Shown: piece after piece, positions 44,995 to 52,696 of the stretch
Numbering within the stretch: the first letter of the stretch is position 1
How the letters are laid out: every line of letters begins with the position of its first letter
Assembly: GCF_000312425.1 (NCBI RefSeq)
Contig: NZ_HE997181.1
Span: 5,728,260 to 5,792,259, forward strand
From: Reyranella massiliensis 521
GTDB taxonomy: Bacteria > Pseudomonadota > Alphaproteobacteria > Reyranellales > Reyranellaceae
Length of the DNA stretch: 64,000 nucleotides
Direction: 5' to 3'
Program-made: the position numbers and the translations under genes
The notes under the pieces: model-generated
What the model was told of the DNA's origin: nothing
The model's input: only the letters and a program-made list of their open reading frames with translations
Databases searched by the model: none

Positions 44995-45455
44995 CGGGCG
45001 CCTTCCTGCCAAAGCCGATCATCAATTACGGCTTCGGACCACGGCCGCAGCCCGGCCTTCTCAATCTCGGCTCGGTTCTCCAGCGTGTCGATGATGATGC
45101 TCGTCTGGTAGTTGTCGCCCAAGGCGCCGAGCCACCGGACTTCCTGCAGGCGCGTCCGCAGCTCGTCGTTGCCTGTGAACTTCAGGCAATGCCCCTCGAC
45201 GGACCAAGCGCCGTAGGTGTCCTGGCTGTAGAACTTCCCGCTCTCCCAGAGCTCGGCACTGAGTTGCGAGCGCGGGTCGACGCGTGAGATCCTGCCGTTG
45301 CTGCGATCACGCCAGACGAAGCGGCCATTGGTGTTGATCGTGTCCAGCACCTGGCGCTGCGGCACGCCGGCATACTTCGCGACCTCGGCGATGGTGGCGC
45401 GGTCCTTGAACTTCAGGACGGCCCGGATCGCGTCGAGGATGGGGCGCTCGGTCAT
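44991..45455 (-). CDS. Phage protein with N-terminal winged-helix-like segment
   Basis: A 154-residue protein. The first 60 residues (ILDAIRAVLKFKDRATIAEV, then VPQRQVLDTINTNGRFV) look like a winged helix. The rest (SAELWESGKFYSQDTYGAWS) is not recognised. Starts at 45455 with an ATGA overlap. The longer frame to 45545 would read into the neighbour. It may be a transcriptional or replication-associated protein. Confidence 0.7.
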   Translation of the reverse strand: MTERPILDAIRAVLKFKDRATIAEVAKYAGVPQRQVLDTINTNGRFVWRDRSNGRISRVDPRSQLSAELWESGKFYSQDTYGAWSVEGHCLKFTGNDELRTRLQEVRWLGALGDNYQTSIIIDTLENRAEIEKAGLRPWSEAVIDDRLWQEGAR

Positions 45456-45664
45456 TGCTTCGTCCCCGAGTGGTCGGCGATGGTGCCAATGCGCCACCAC
45501 GACAGCCCGAGTGCCGTCGCGCGGACGGCGAGAACGGCGCGACACTGGCTACAGAAGACCCGCTTGGTGCCGCTGGCCAGCGCCCCGAGCGGATGGACGT
45601 CGCAGTTCCCCTTGTCGCAATAGTCGCGCCGTTCCTCGGTGAGATCGAAGGGGGCATCCGTCAC
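45452..45664 (-). CDS. Small zinc-ribbon-like phage protein
   Basis: A 70-residue protein with four cysteines in two pairs (YCDKGNC and FCSQC), suggesting a metal-binding knuckle. The start is GTG 45664, overlapping the previous stop (GTGA); its own stop overlaps the next ATG. No family assigned. Confidence 0.65.
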   Translation of the reverse strand: MTDAPFDLTEERRDYCDKGNCDVHPLGALASGTKRVFCSQCRAVLAVRATALGLSWWRIGTIADHSGTKQ

Positions 45665-45924
45665 GGCCAATCCTCCGGGTCCAACACATCACCCGGCTTC
45701 AACGCCAGTTCGGCGCCGGCGCGGGTGAGGTGGAACATTACGTCGCCCGGTGCGAGCAGCTTGCTCTCGCGCTTCCTCGCGAAGCCGGCCGCCACCATGG
45801 CTTCCCAGTCATCGAAATCGGTATGCCCCGGACCGGCGCAGAAGTGATTACGGAAGCTGACGAGGCGGCTCCGGGTCAGCCCCAGCGCGTGGCGGGCGAG
45901 CTCGATCTGGCGCGAGGTCATCAT
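45661..45924 (-). CDS. Small phage protein, possible DNA-binding
   Basis: An 87-residue protein starting MMTSRQIELARHALGL. The opening helices (RQIELARHALGLTRSRLVSF) resemble the start of many phage proteins that carry a short HTH-like region, and the last part is VMFHLTRAGAELALKPGDVL. It starts at 45924 with an ATGA overlap. Function unknown. Confidence 0.65.
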   Translation of the reverse strand: MMTSRQIELARHALGLTRSRLVSFRNHFCAGPGHTDFDDWEAMVAAGFARKRESKLLAPGDVMFHLTRAGAELALKPGDVLDPEDWP

Positions 45925-46400
45925 GTGGCCGCCTCGGCCGGTGCCGGATACGGCCAGTTCCAGAAGCTCTGATGCCCCTTGATCGGAATGATCGGCGTGA
46001 AGTGCTCGATCTCCGTCACAGGCCATGCCCAGTTGCTGACCTCGGCGCGGTCGCTGTCCGAATAGCCTTCGAACTGATCAGGCCAGAGCTCGTGCGACCG
46101 CTTCGGCGTGCCGAGCCGCACCGTGCCGAGCGCCGCCGATAGCGGAATCTTGCGGCGATCCATGACGATGTCTTCGAGGAAGGGGATGGCTTCGGTCTTC
46201 ATCCCGCCCATGAATTCGCCGCGCTCGAACTGGCCAATGATGGCGGCGACTTCCTGCTTCTTGAGGAGGCGAGTCCCGGCATGGATGACGATGCGCTGCC
46301 CGATGACGTAACGAGGCGCCGGCCAGCCACGGAATTCGTAAGGCTTGTAGCCGGCCATGATCAGCGACGCCCAGGGTTGCCAGATCGTGAGAGCTTTCAT
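45921..46400 (-). CDS. ASCH domain protein
   Basis: A 159-residue protein beginning with the ASCH-fold opening MKALTIWQPWASLIMAGYKP, followed by YEFRGWPAP and RIVIHAGTRL. ASCH proteins have a PUA-like fold and are thought to bind RNA; some hydrolyse N4-acetylcytidine. It overlaps the DUF4326 gene by four bases. Frequent in phage early regions. Substrate unknown. Confidence 0.85.
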   Translation of the reverse strand: MKALTIWQPWASLIMAGYKPYEFRGWPAPRYVIGQRIVIHAGTRLLKKQEVAAIIGQFERGEFMGGMKTEAIPFLEDIVMDRRKIPLSAALGTVRLGTPKRSHELWPDQFEGYSDSDRAEVSNWAWPVTEIEHFTPIIPIKGHQSFWNWPYPAPAEAAT

Positions 46401-46813
46401 TGGTTGGCGATCTCCAGAAGCACGTCGGCGTGACAGGGTTGGTCAAGGGCGCACCAGCACGCGAGATTCTTCCCGCGGAGCTCGGCACGGATAGTCTTTC
46501 GGTTTGTGTGTTCAGGGCCGTAGCCGCCGATGCAGACAAGATTGCCGACAACCCAAGGCGCGTCCGGGTCCCAGTCGATGCTGTTGCGGAATGCTTGGAC
46601 ACAATCCGCTGCGGTGCGGCAGGTCCTCCAACCTTTGGGCCGCACCTCGCCTTTCGCGTTGGTGTCGCCGCCTGGCGCTTCGGGATCATGCATGTTGTCG
46701 CCGATGCGCCATGGGTTACCCCAGCGATTCGGCCGCGCCACGGAAACAGTGTTGGGCGGCATCCTCCATCCCTTGCGTCGCGAGAGCTGCACGCGATAAG
46801 GACGGTCAACCAT
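46397..46813 (-). CDS. DUF4326 protein
   Basis: A 138-residue DUF4326 protein. It begins RPYRVQLSRRKGWRMPPNTV, has RWGNPW, and ends LRGKNLACWCALDQPCHADV, the family's Cys-Trp-Cys signature. The family is common in phages and its biochemistry is not established. The start at 46813 shares the tetranucleotide CATG with the start of the opposite-strand gene at 46812. Confidence 0.87.
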   Translation of the reverse strand: MVDRPYRVQLSRRKGWRMPPNTVSVARPNRWGNPWRIGDNMHDPEAPGGDTNAKGEVRPKGWRTCRTAADCVQAFRNSIDWDPDAPWVVGNLVCIGGYGPEHTNRKTIRAELRGKNLACWCALDQPCHADVLLEIANQ

Positions 46814-47117
46814 GACCCTGTCCCCCAAGGCCGTTGCAACGGCGCGTCGAAACCTCGCCCAGCGTATCGGGCGTCTCGTCACCACCTTGGAGAAGGAGGC
46901 CCGCGAGCCAACGGCATGGGAGGCGCACTACACGGTGACCGCGCTGCAGCTCCTCGAGGCCGACCGCTATCCCGACGGCGAGTGGACCATGCTGCATGCG
47001 GAGCGACCGGACATCTTCGATACGCCTATTCATCCGACGCCGCTGCCGGTCGAGGCCAACGTGGCCACCACGGCCGAGCTGCGGGCGCGGCTGACGGAGC
47101 TCTACGGGCAGGGGTGA
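46812..47117 (+). CDS. Small phage protein on the opposite strand inside the leftward operon
   Basis: A 101-residue protein with helical sequence RRNLAQRIGRLVTTLEKEAR then AWEAHYTVTALQLLEADRYP. Residue composition looks coding and the opposite frame does not. Its ATG (46812-46814) and the DUF4326 ATG (46813-46811) are read from the same CATG. Its end is 5 bases from the end of the leftward gene 47122-47484. No promoter recognised. Function unknown. Confidence 0.6.
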   Translation: MTLSPKAVATARRNLAQRIGRLVTTLEKEAREPTAWEAHYTVTALQLLEADRYPDGEWTMLHAERPDIFDTPIHPTPLPVEANVATTAELRARLTELYGQG

Positions 47118-47121
47118 GGCA

Positions 47122-47484
47122 TCAGCCATCGGCACGCTCCGTCGCGGGGACCTGATAGGCGGCGGTGCTTTCCAGCACGGCGCGAAGGACATCGCCGGCA
47201 GCACCAGGGCAGTCACCGCGGATCAGGCGGTGTGCGTTCGCGACGGCCGCGCGGACCTCGCGCATCTCTGTCGAGAGTGCCCGCCGGCGCTCGACCTCGG
47301 CGGTGTTTGCCGCCAGGAGTTCGGTGACGCGGGCGTCGTGCCCGATCTGCTGTTGCTCTAGCGTCGCCGCTGCAAACCGCAACTCGCGAGCGATGGCGTC
47401 AGCATCGCCACCGGGGATCGGACCAAGTCGGTTGTCGATCTGGTCGGCGCGTTCGCGTAGCTCAATCGGGGTGATGTCGCACAT
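47122..47484 (-). CDS. Coiled-coil phage protein
   Basis: A 120-residue helical protein (ELRERADQIDNRLGPIPGGD, then AAATLEQQQIGHDARVTELL and VERRRALSTEMREVRAAVAN) with heptad-like spacing. It starts two bases after the repaired end of the upstream frameshifted gene (47487). Unknown function. Confidence 0.65.
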   Translation of the reverse strand: MCDITPIELRERADQIDNRLGPIPGGDADAIARELRFAAATLEQQQIGHDARVTELLAANTAEVERRRALSTEMREVRAAVANAHRLIRGDCPGAAGDVLRAVLESTAAYQVPATERADG

Positions 47485-47486
47485 GA

Positions 47487-47901
47487 TCAGAACGCCGGCT
47501 CGCCGTCGTCATCGCCGGCGGCTTCATCGAAGGAAAGGGACTGCGCCGCTTGCGGTTCCGGCGCCGGCAGCAATGCCTCTGGCACGATCGCCTTGATCGG
47601 GCCCGGGCAGCGAGTACATCCGATCCGCGGTGTGCTGGCTCTTCCAAGCCGTCTCCTTCGTGCACGGCGTCATCCGGTAGAAGGACGAACCGCCTTGGAA
47701 GATCGCCGGCAGGAGCTGGCCGCTGAAGAGGACCTCGATCGCCGCCATCTTGGAGCCGAAGCGCTCGACCTCGGTGATGCGGCCGACCAGGGTGGTGTGG
47801 CCCATCAGCTCGACGATGGAGTAGTCCCCATCGGGCAGTGCCTCCCACGGGGCGGCTGGCGGCATGACTTCAACGGTGGGGGCTTCGGCAGTGGCTTCCA
47901 T
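47487..47901 (-). pseudogene. Phage protein gene with a one-base frameshift
   Basis: The first 95 residues (to SQHTADRMYSLPGP) read well, then the frame becomes junk and stops at 47524. Shifting by one base at the GGGCCC run (about 47599-47606) restores a sensible, acidic tail PIKAIVPEALLPAPEP...SLSFDEAAGDDDGEPAF ending at 47487, three bases before the next start. A single extra C would explain it. It could be a real inactivating mutation or a sequencing error. The protein family (VELMGHTTLVGRITEVERFG) is a phage protein of unknown role. Confidence 0.6.
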
Positions 47902-47919
47902 TGGCTTCTCCTTCAGTGA

Positions 47920-48117
47920 TCAGCAGACGAGGGTGACGAGTTCTTCGATGCAGTCGTCGGCCTCGCAGTAGGCAGGCGGTGACGCTCCATCGCAGTCCGG
48001 GCAGGCGATCTCCTCGCGGCCGCAGTGACAGCCATCGCCGCCACAGAAGCAGAGGACGGTGCCGGTGCTGTCGCAGCTCGAGTACCAGAGGTCGCGCGTG
48101 GGGCGGCGAGTGGTCAT
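47920..48117 (-). CDS. Cysteine-rich small phage protein
   Basis: A 65-residue protein with ten cysteines, including CFCGGDGCHCG and CPDCDG, and an acidic CEADDCIEEL tail. It is likely a zinc-binding mini-protein of the DnaJ-type zinc-finger style. Starts with an ATGA overlap after the upstream gene. Function unknown. Confidence 0.7.
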   Translation of the reverse strand: MTTRRPTRDLWYSSCDSTGTVLCFCGGDGCHCGREEIACPDCDGASPPAYCEADDCIEELVTLVC

Positions 48118-48386
48118 AGTGTGAATACCACTTCAACGTAGTGCGTCTGAGGTTCGTCGAGAGCCTTGCGGAGGCGCTCGTATTCCTGCCGCAGAGCCAG
48201 CTCGGTGGTGTACTCGGTCAGCAGATCGTCGACAGCCTGGATCGTGCTCAGCGGATACGCGCGGTGCATTGCGTTGAAGACGCGCTCCCACTGCACGTGG
48301 GCAATGCGGGGCGGTCGACGGTGCCGATCGAGAAAATCGAGAGCTGCGCGGCAGGCAAGATATCGTTGGTCGAGGCGGGCGGTCAT
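48114..48386 (-). CDS. Small helical phage protein
   Basis: A 90-residue protein (LDQRYLACRAALDFLDRHRR then TIQAVDDLLTEYTTELALRQ). It starts at 48386, overlapping the DUF5131 stop by four bases, and its stop overlaps the next start. No family recognised. Confidence 0.65.
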   Translation of the reverse strand: MTARLDQRYLACRAALDFLDRHRRPPRIAHVQWERVFNAMHRAYPLSTIQAVDDLLTEYTTELALRQEYERLRKALDEPQTHYVEVVFTL

Positions 48387-49408
48387 GTCGGGAACTCGCG
48401 GACGCGGAGATCCTCGGGCCATTCCGACCAGTCGCCGCCCTTGCGGTCCTTCAGCTTGATCGGCTCGTGACAGGACTGCGGCGACGGCCGATCGCCTGGC
48501 TTGGCGCCGAGCTGCTTCACGAAGCAGGCGACACCTGATGCCTTGCACTGCCCAACGATGCTGCGAGCCCATTCGAGCGCGAAGGGGCGGGAGCGGGGAC
48601 CACTCTCTCCGCCAATGATGACCTGATGGATGCCCGTCAGGTCGAGCTCGCCAAGCCCCTCAAGCAGAGGCTCACACGACAGGAAGCGTATGGCCGCCGG
48701 CGTCGCGCGGAGGTCGGCGATGCGGGGCTTGCGCGCCCGATCTTCGACGGAAACGCCGAGCCAGACGTTCGGGAGCGGCCATTTATACTGGCGTATCTTG
48801 AGGCTACCGGCGTCCGTCCAGAGGTCGTCGTTCGACGTGTCGGTCATCTTTGGGAAATCTTCGAGAACGGCCTCGACCGCGATCTCGACTTGGTGTTTGC
48901 GGCCAGTTTCGCCGCCAGCCGGTATGTCAACGATCTCTCTGCCGACTTTGATGCGCTGAGCCGGCGTTCCCTGCCAGCGTTCCGCAAACCAAGTCCGCAT
49001 CCGGTCAGCTCGCTTCGTCAGCACCTGAAATGTGTGCTGCGGGCAGAGCGCCATGACGGCGAACACCTTGTCGATCGCCTCGTCCGGCAGGTTGTCGTGG
49101 AACAGGTCGGACATGCTGTTGACGAAGATGCGGCGCGGGCGCTTCCACCGCAGCGGCAGGGTGAGCATGTCGTCGACCAGCGCCATCTTGCCGGTCCATC
49201 GGCCACCATGCGCCGAGCGCTCGGCAAAACCTTCGAACGGCTGGCCGGGACCGGAGAACCTGGCCGCGATCTTCTCGGCGTAGCAGCCGCCTTGATGGTT
49301 GGGGCCGCCGCAGCCGGGCGTGATGCGGGAGCATCCCCGGATGGGATTCCAGGTCGCGCCGGCCGAGCCGTCATCACCGCGGGTCCACTCGATCGATGTC
49401 TTGCCCAT
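48383..49408 (-). CDS. DUF5131 (phage Gp37/Gp68) protein
   Basis: A 341-residue protein of the Gp37/Gp68 phage family. The N-terminus SIEWTRGDDGSAGATWNPI leads to a cysteine cluster CSRITPGC...GGCYAEKIA, which resembles the iron-sulfur cluster motif of radical-SAM enzymes, here with an insertion before the last Cys. Later motifs are IFVNSMSDLFHDNLPDEAI, WLGVSVEDRARKPRI, FLSCEPLLEGLG and VIIGGESGPRSRP, all family hallmarks. The start at 49408 follows AGGAGG. Activity is unknown; a nucleic-acid or nucleotide modification role is inferred. Confidence 0.92.
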   Translation of the reverse strand: MGKTSIEWTRGDDGSAGATWNPIRGCSRITPGCGGPNHQGGCYAEKIAARFSGPGQPFEGFAERSAHGGRWTGKMALVDDMLTLPLRWKRPRRIFVNSMSDLFHDNLPDEAIDKVFAVMALCPQHTFQVLTKRADRMRTWFAERWQGTPAQRIKVGREIVDIPAGGETGRKHQVEIAVEAVLEDFPKMTDTSNDDLWTDAGSLKIRQYKWPLPNVWLGVSVEDRARKPRIADLRATPAAIRFLSCEPLLEGLGELDLTGIHQVIIGGESGPRSRPFALEWARSIVGQCKASGVACFVKQLGAKPGDRPSPQSCHEPIKLKDRKGGDWSEWPEDLRVREFPT

Positions 49409-50040
49409 CAGTTCCTCCTGCGCTCGTTTCGCCGCCTGCGGTCGTACGCTCTGCGGCAAGTCAGGCAGACCCGGCCCTCCCGCTTGCCGCCGCGAAGCTT
49501 GGTGTTGGCGGCGGTGAATTCGTGGCCGTGCTTGCAATGTGTCCTTCGAGCCGCGCACCGAGCTCCGCGACACTTCGTGCAAATGGCTTTGACCATCAGC
49601 CGATGGGCTACCGCATACCCATGGGTATGAAACCATTCGTGCCGCCGCTCGCCCTTTGACCAAACGTGTCCGCAGTCGGAGCATGGAAGCTGGTTCGGGT
49701 GAGGGCGTCGGTCAGTACGCACCTCGACGTTGACACGAGCCCTGGCTTGGTTGCTGTCTCCTTCACGCGGCGGGAAGGGGGCGGGCCCGGGTCGGCCTGT
49801 CTCAGGGTTGATGGGCGGGCTACCGTGCCAGCCGATTGGATTCCCGGTGTGGCGTGATGCGAGGCAGTGCGCCGCCAATCCGTCGCTGCGAGTTCTGTCC
49901 TCGCCGAACGTTAAAGTGGGGTGCCATTCTTTGCAGCGCGTGCACCACCGAAAGCCAGATGCTCGCTGTGCTCGCCAGAAGGCGTGGGTGCAGCCGATGC
50001 GAGCGGCAGCCGCCTTCTCGATCCCGAGCGCGCTACCCAT
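49408..50040 (-). CDS. Multi-zinc-knuckle phage protein, HNH-endonuclease-like
   Basis: A 210-residue protein with several Cys/His pairs: CTRCKEWH, PCSDCGHVW, CTKCRGARC, THCKHGHEFTAANT and CLTCRRAYDRRRRNE. The last two resemble the zinc-binding portion of HNH homing endonucleases, but a full HNH active site was not clearly seen. The stop shares a base with the DUF5131 start (TGATG). The start lies inside the end of the RHH gene (8-base overlap), so the RHH protein and this one are coupled. Confidence 0.65.
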   Translation of the reverse strand: MGSALGIEKAAAARIGCTHAFWRAQRASGFRWCTRCKEWHPTLTFGEDRTRSDGLAAHCLASRHTGNPIGWHGSPPINPETGRPGPAPFPPREGDSNQARARVNVEVRTDRRPHPNQLPCSDCGHVWSKGERRHEWFHTHGYAVAHRLMVKAICTKCRGARCAARRTHCKHGHEFTAANTKLRGGKREGRVCLTCRRAYDRRRRNERRRN

Positions 50041-50197
50041 TCACCGTCTCCCCGTTGGCAATCGCTGTCAGCAGGAGCCGCAACTCTGACTTCATCGATC
50101 GGCCACGCTCGGCGGGGCGAACCCGGAGCCTGCGGACCACCTCGGGATCGAGCTGCCGGATCATCACGGTCGAGACCGTTGGCGCATCTTCGGCCAT
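50033..50197 (-). CDS. Ribbon-helix-helix (FitA/Arc-like) protein
   Basis: A 54-residue RHH protein. The strand VSTVMIRQLDPEVVRRLRVR is followed by PAERGRSMKSELRLLLTAIA, closely matching FitA/VapB-type antitoxin DNA-binding domains. No PIN-domain toxin is next to it. The partner downstream is the zinc-knuckle protein. It may be a phage regulator or an orphan antitoxin. It starts 3 bases after the MazG-like stop. Confidence 0.8.
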   Translation of the reverse strand: MAEDAPTVSTVMIRQLDPEVVRRLRVRPAERGRSMKSELRLLLTAIANGETVNG

Positions 50198-50200
50198 CGC

Positions 50201-50611
50201 TCAGCCCTCCCTCGTCGTGTCGAAGCCGGCTGCGTTCTTGGCCTCATTTCTTGCAGTGAAATGGGACACCGGCTTGGCAAGGACACGGGCGATCTCGCGG
50301 ACCTCCTCGGCATCAGCGCTTTGGCCGGCGGCGTTAGCCAGGGCCAGGAGGGTGACGGCGACGCCGCCCATTTCCTGCGGGACCGTTCCGGCTGGCCGAT
50401 CAAAAATGAAATCGACGAGGCGATGCGCCATGGCGGGAGTACCGCCGGCCGCTTGGTAGAGCTCGATGGCCTCCTCAAGGAGACGGACGCCACGTTGCGG
50501 CAGGCTGGAGGCGTGGCCGACACCGAAGGCAGCGGCGCACCATTTCCCGACGATCTCCTGGCGGCTGTCGCGGGGCATCACTTCGAGGGCAATCCGGTTG
50601 AGGTTGAGCAT
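50201..50611 (-). CDS. MazG-like phage protein
   Basis: A 136-residue helical protein with RLLEEAIELYQAAGGTPAMA, which resembles the EExxE metal-binding helix of MazG/dUTPase-type nucleotide pyrophosphohydrolases, followed by GGVAVTLLALANAAGQSADA. Such proteins recur in alphaproteobacterial phages. A role in clearing nucleotides or alarmones is inferred. It lies 3 bases after the ATPase gene. Confidence 0.7.
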   Translation of the reverse strand: MLNLNRIALEVMPRDSRQEIVGKWCAAAFGVGHASSLPQRGVRLLEEAIELYQAAGGTPAMAHRLVDFIFDRPAGTVPQEMGGVAVTLLALANAAGQSADAEEVREIARVLAKPVSHFTARNEAKNAAGFDTTREG

Positions 50612-50614
50612 CGG

Positions 50615-52363
50615 TCAGCGCTCCGCGAATAGGATGTCGGACGCACGCACCGAGCCGCCGCCGGTTGTCACCAGCTGGCGTGCCGATAGGCGCTGGATGT
50701 ACGCGTCCCGGCTCGACCGCTTGTAGCCGGTCGATTCGTCGATCGCGTCGCGCGCGAGGCCGTCGGGGTAGGCGTCGATCAGGCACGCCAGCACGCGGCG
50801 CTCGCCCTCCGGCAGCCGCTGGAGGTGGAAGTCGCGCAGCGCCTGGCCGGTTGGCAACGGGGCGTAATCCGCCCCCAGCGCCTCGATGCCCGCCGTTGTG
50901 GCGGTCAGGCGGTCACCGCCTTGCTCGATGTAGCCCTTCTCGCGGAGACGTTGCAGGTAGGCATCGCGCGATGACCGCTTGTAACCCGTGACGACCGTCA
51001 GCTGCTCGCGTGTCGCCCCGCCGGGCTGCTGGGCGATGCAGATCATGCAAGCCTTCTCGCCACGCGGCAGGATGGGCCCGCGCTCGCCGGTTGTGGAGGG
51101 CGGTCGAGCGCTGGCACCTGATGGAGGGGTGCTCGGGGCCTTGGCTGCTGCGGTTGATGCCGGAGAGGGGGCGAATGGCTGTCGGCGGTGGACGATGCCG
51201 GGCGTCGGCTCGGCCGAGGGAAGGTGCGGCATCGGGGCAAGAAGTCCCGCGCACGCGGCCTGTACCGCGTCGGTGAACGTCCTGATGCGCTCACCGTACA
51301 TCTCGCGCACGAGCCGGGCTGCATCATCACGACCTGCACGGAAGCCGTCACCGTATGCGGTCTGGCGGGCTGATCGAATGGCATCCTCGTCGACTGTCGC
51401 TGCCGGCTTCTTCGCGACCTCGGCCTCCAGCTCCTTGATCCGCTTCTTCAACGTCGCGGGATCGTTTGCCTCGGCTTCCTTGACCGCGTCACCCATGATG
51501 GCGACCAGCTTGTCCCGGTCGACGGGGGCGGTTGCGACGTCGAGATCCGACGTCGAGGAGTCGGGCGTCGCCGAATTGTCGAAGGTCCAGATCGGCGGGA
51601 AGCGAACCATCTCGGCGACTTTGGCTTGGCCGGAACACAGCCACCCAGTGCCGGTCGGCAGAGAAGTCAGTGTCTCCAAGAAGCGGCCGAACACCTCCTT
51701 ATCGACATGCCCCTTGAACCATTTCGATACCGGCTCGATGTCGGCGGGGTAGGTCAACTGGTGCGCGATGACAGTCTGGCAGGAGCCCAGCACGGAATTG
51801 TGGAGCTGTTGCGTCCGCTGCGTCGCCGCGATGATCCTGATACCCTTGGACCGGCCGGCCGTTGCTAGCTTCTTGGCGAAGTGGACCGTCATTGTTTCGC
51901 CACCGAAGCCGGCGCGTTCCTTCGGTGCGAACTCGTGCGCCTCCTCAAGGACAAGATGAACGACGCCGCGGATCTTGCGGAGAAGGGCGGGCGCGAAGTC
52001 GTTGAAGAAGGCCTGCAGGCCACCGGGTCCGAAGTCCGCCATATCGATGATCGAGAGCGGCAGCGATCCGGACCCTACGAGCTCTCCTATCGCCTTGCCG
52101 GTCGTCTCGTGCAGCGGGACGTGCCCGCGTGGCCCGCCGAGGATGTGGAAGGGCAGCCCCGGGCGCTTTCCGTTGGCGCTCGACGTGATACCCCACCAGT
52201 CCGACTTGATCGGATCGAGTACGCAGACCCTGGCAGCAGGATCCTTGGCAAGGATGTGCTCGACGATGCCCTTGGTGGTGAAGGTTTTCCCACCGCCCGT
52301 CATGCCGACAACGGCTATGTGCCCCTTGAGAGCGGCATCGGGGAGAGGATGATCAGTCTTCAT
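50615..52363 (-). CDS. HerA/FtsK-like ATPase with duplicated C-terminal winged helix
   Basis: A 582-residue ATPase. Walker A VVGMTGGGKTFTTKG is at 18-32 and Walker B VVHLVLEEAHEF at 134-145, with a HerA-type sensor IIAATQRTQQLHNSVLG. A coiled-coil stretch (LKKRIKELEAEVAKK) and a Pro/Ala/Ser linker separate it from two tandem helix-turn-helix units, both containing TGYKRSSRDAY at about residues 459 and 545. It likely is a hexameric DNA pump. No NurA nuclease gene is near. ATG 52363 is preferred; it overlaps the upstream small gene. Confidence 0.88.
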   Translation of the reverse strand: MKTDHPLPDAALKGHIAVVGMTGGGKTFTTKGIVEHILAKDPAARVCVLDPIKSDWWGITSSANGKRPGLPFHILGGPRGHVPLHETTGKAIGELVGSGSLPLSIIDMADFGPGGLQAFFNDFAPALLRKIRGVVHLVLEEAHEFAPKERAGFGGETMTVHFAKKLATAGRSKGIRIIAATQRTQQLHNSVLGSCQTVIAHQLTYPADIEPVSKWFKGHVDKEVFGRFLETLTSLPTGTGWLCSGQAKVAEMVRFPPIWTFDNSATPDSSTSDLDVATAPVDRDKLVAIMGDAVKEAEANDPATLKKRIKELEAEVAKKPAATVDEDAIRSARQTAYGDGFRAGRDDAARLVREMYGERIRTFTDAVQAACAGLLAPMPHLPSAEPTPGIVHRRQPFAPSPASTAAAKAPSTPPSGASARPPSTTGERGPILPRGEKACMICIAQQPGGATREQLTVVTGYKRSSRDAYLQRLREKGYIEQGGDRLTATTAGIEALGADYAPLPTGQALRDFHLQRLPEGERRVLACLIDAYPDGLARDAIDESTGYKRSSRDAYIQRLSARQLVTTGGGSVRASDILFAER

Positions 52364-52496
52364 TGCTCGGTGCTTTCTCCGCGGCGACGACGAGATCGGC
52401 CGCCATGGTCTCCAGTTGGTCATCACTCAGGCGGACGCCAACGCTGTCGGCTGTCTGCCAAAGCTTGTCGCGCCAGTAGTCGAGGGCGACGGTCAT
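52353..52496 (-). CDS. Small phage protein (47 residues)
   Basis: A 47-residue acidic helical protein (VALDYWRDKLWQTADSVGVR then LETMAADLVVAAEKAPSNED). Its end overlaps the ATPase start by 11 bases, and its start overlaps the preceding stop (ATGA). Good coding composition. It could be a small regulatory subunit of the ATPase (inference). Confidence 0.65.
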   Translation of the reverse strand: MTVALDYWRDKLWQTADSVGVRLSDDQLETMAADLVVAAEKAPSNED

Positions 52497-52696
52497 GCTG
52501 CATCCACCGCGGCTTCCCACTCCGGCCGCGCGTAGGTCTTGCAGAGGTCGCGAACGTTGGGGTTGCCGTCGTACCGGACGCGCCACCAGCGGTCGGCGTC
52601 GGCGACGATGACACCGACGCGGGTGCCACGCGGCCGAACGATCGGGCCGGCGTAAGCGGTGAGGGCGAAGCGGGCGCCGGGGGCGAGGTCGGTCAT
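52493..52696 (-). CDS. Small phage protein (67 residues), possible SH3-like fold
   Basis: A 67-residue, beta-rich protein (PGARFALTAYAGPIVRPRGT then GVIVADADRWWRVRYDGNP). The pattern of short strands resembles small SH3-like barrels. Starts at 52696 with an ATGA overlap with the following gene's stop. Function unknown. Confidence 0.6.
   Translation of the reverse strand: MTDLAPGARFALTAYAGPIVRPRGTRVGVIVADADRWWRVRYDGNPNVRDLCKTYARPEWEAAVDAA

Noticed and set aside
44732..45025. 97-codon open frame on the minus strand
   Set aside because: Its first part overlaps the better-supported 50-residue gene in another frame; only the last 37 codons fit the overlap pattern of the operon.
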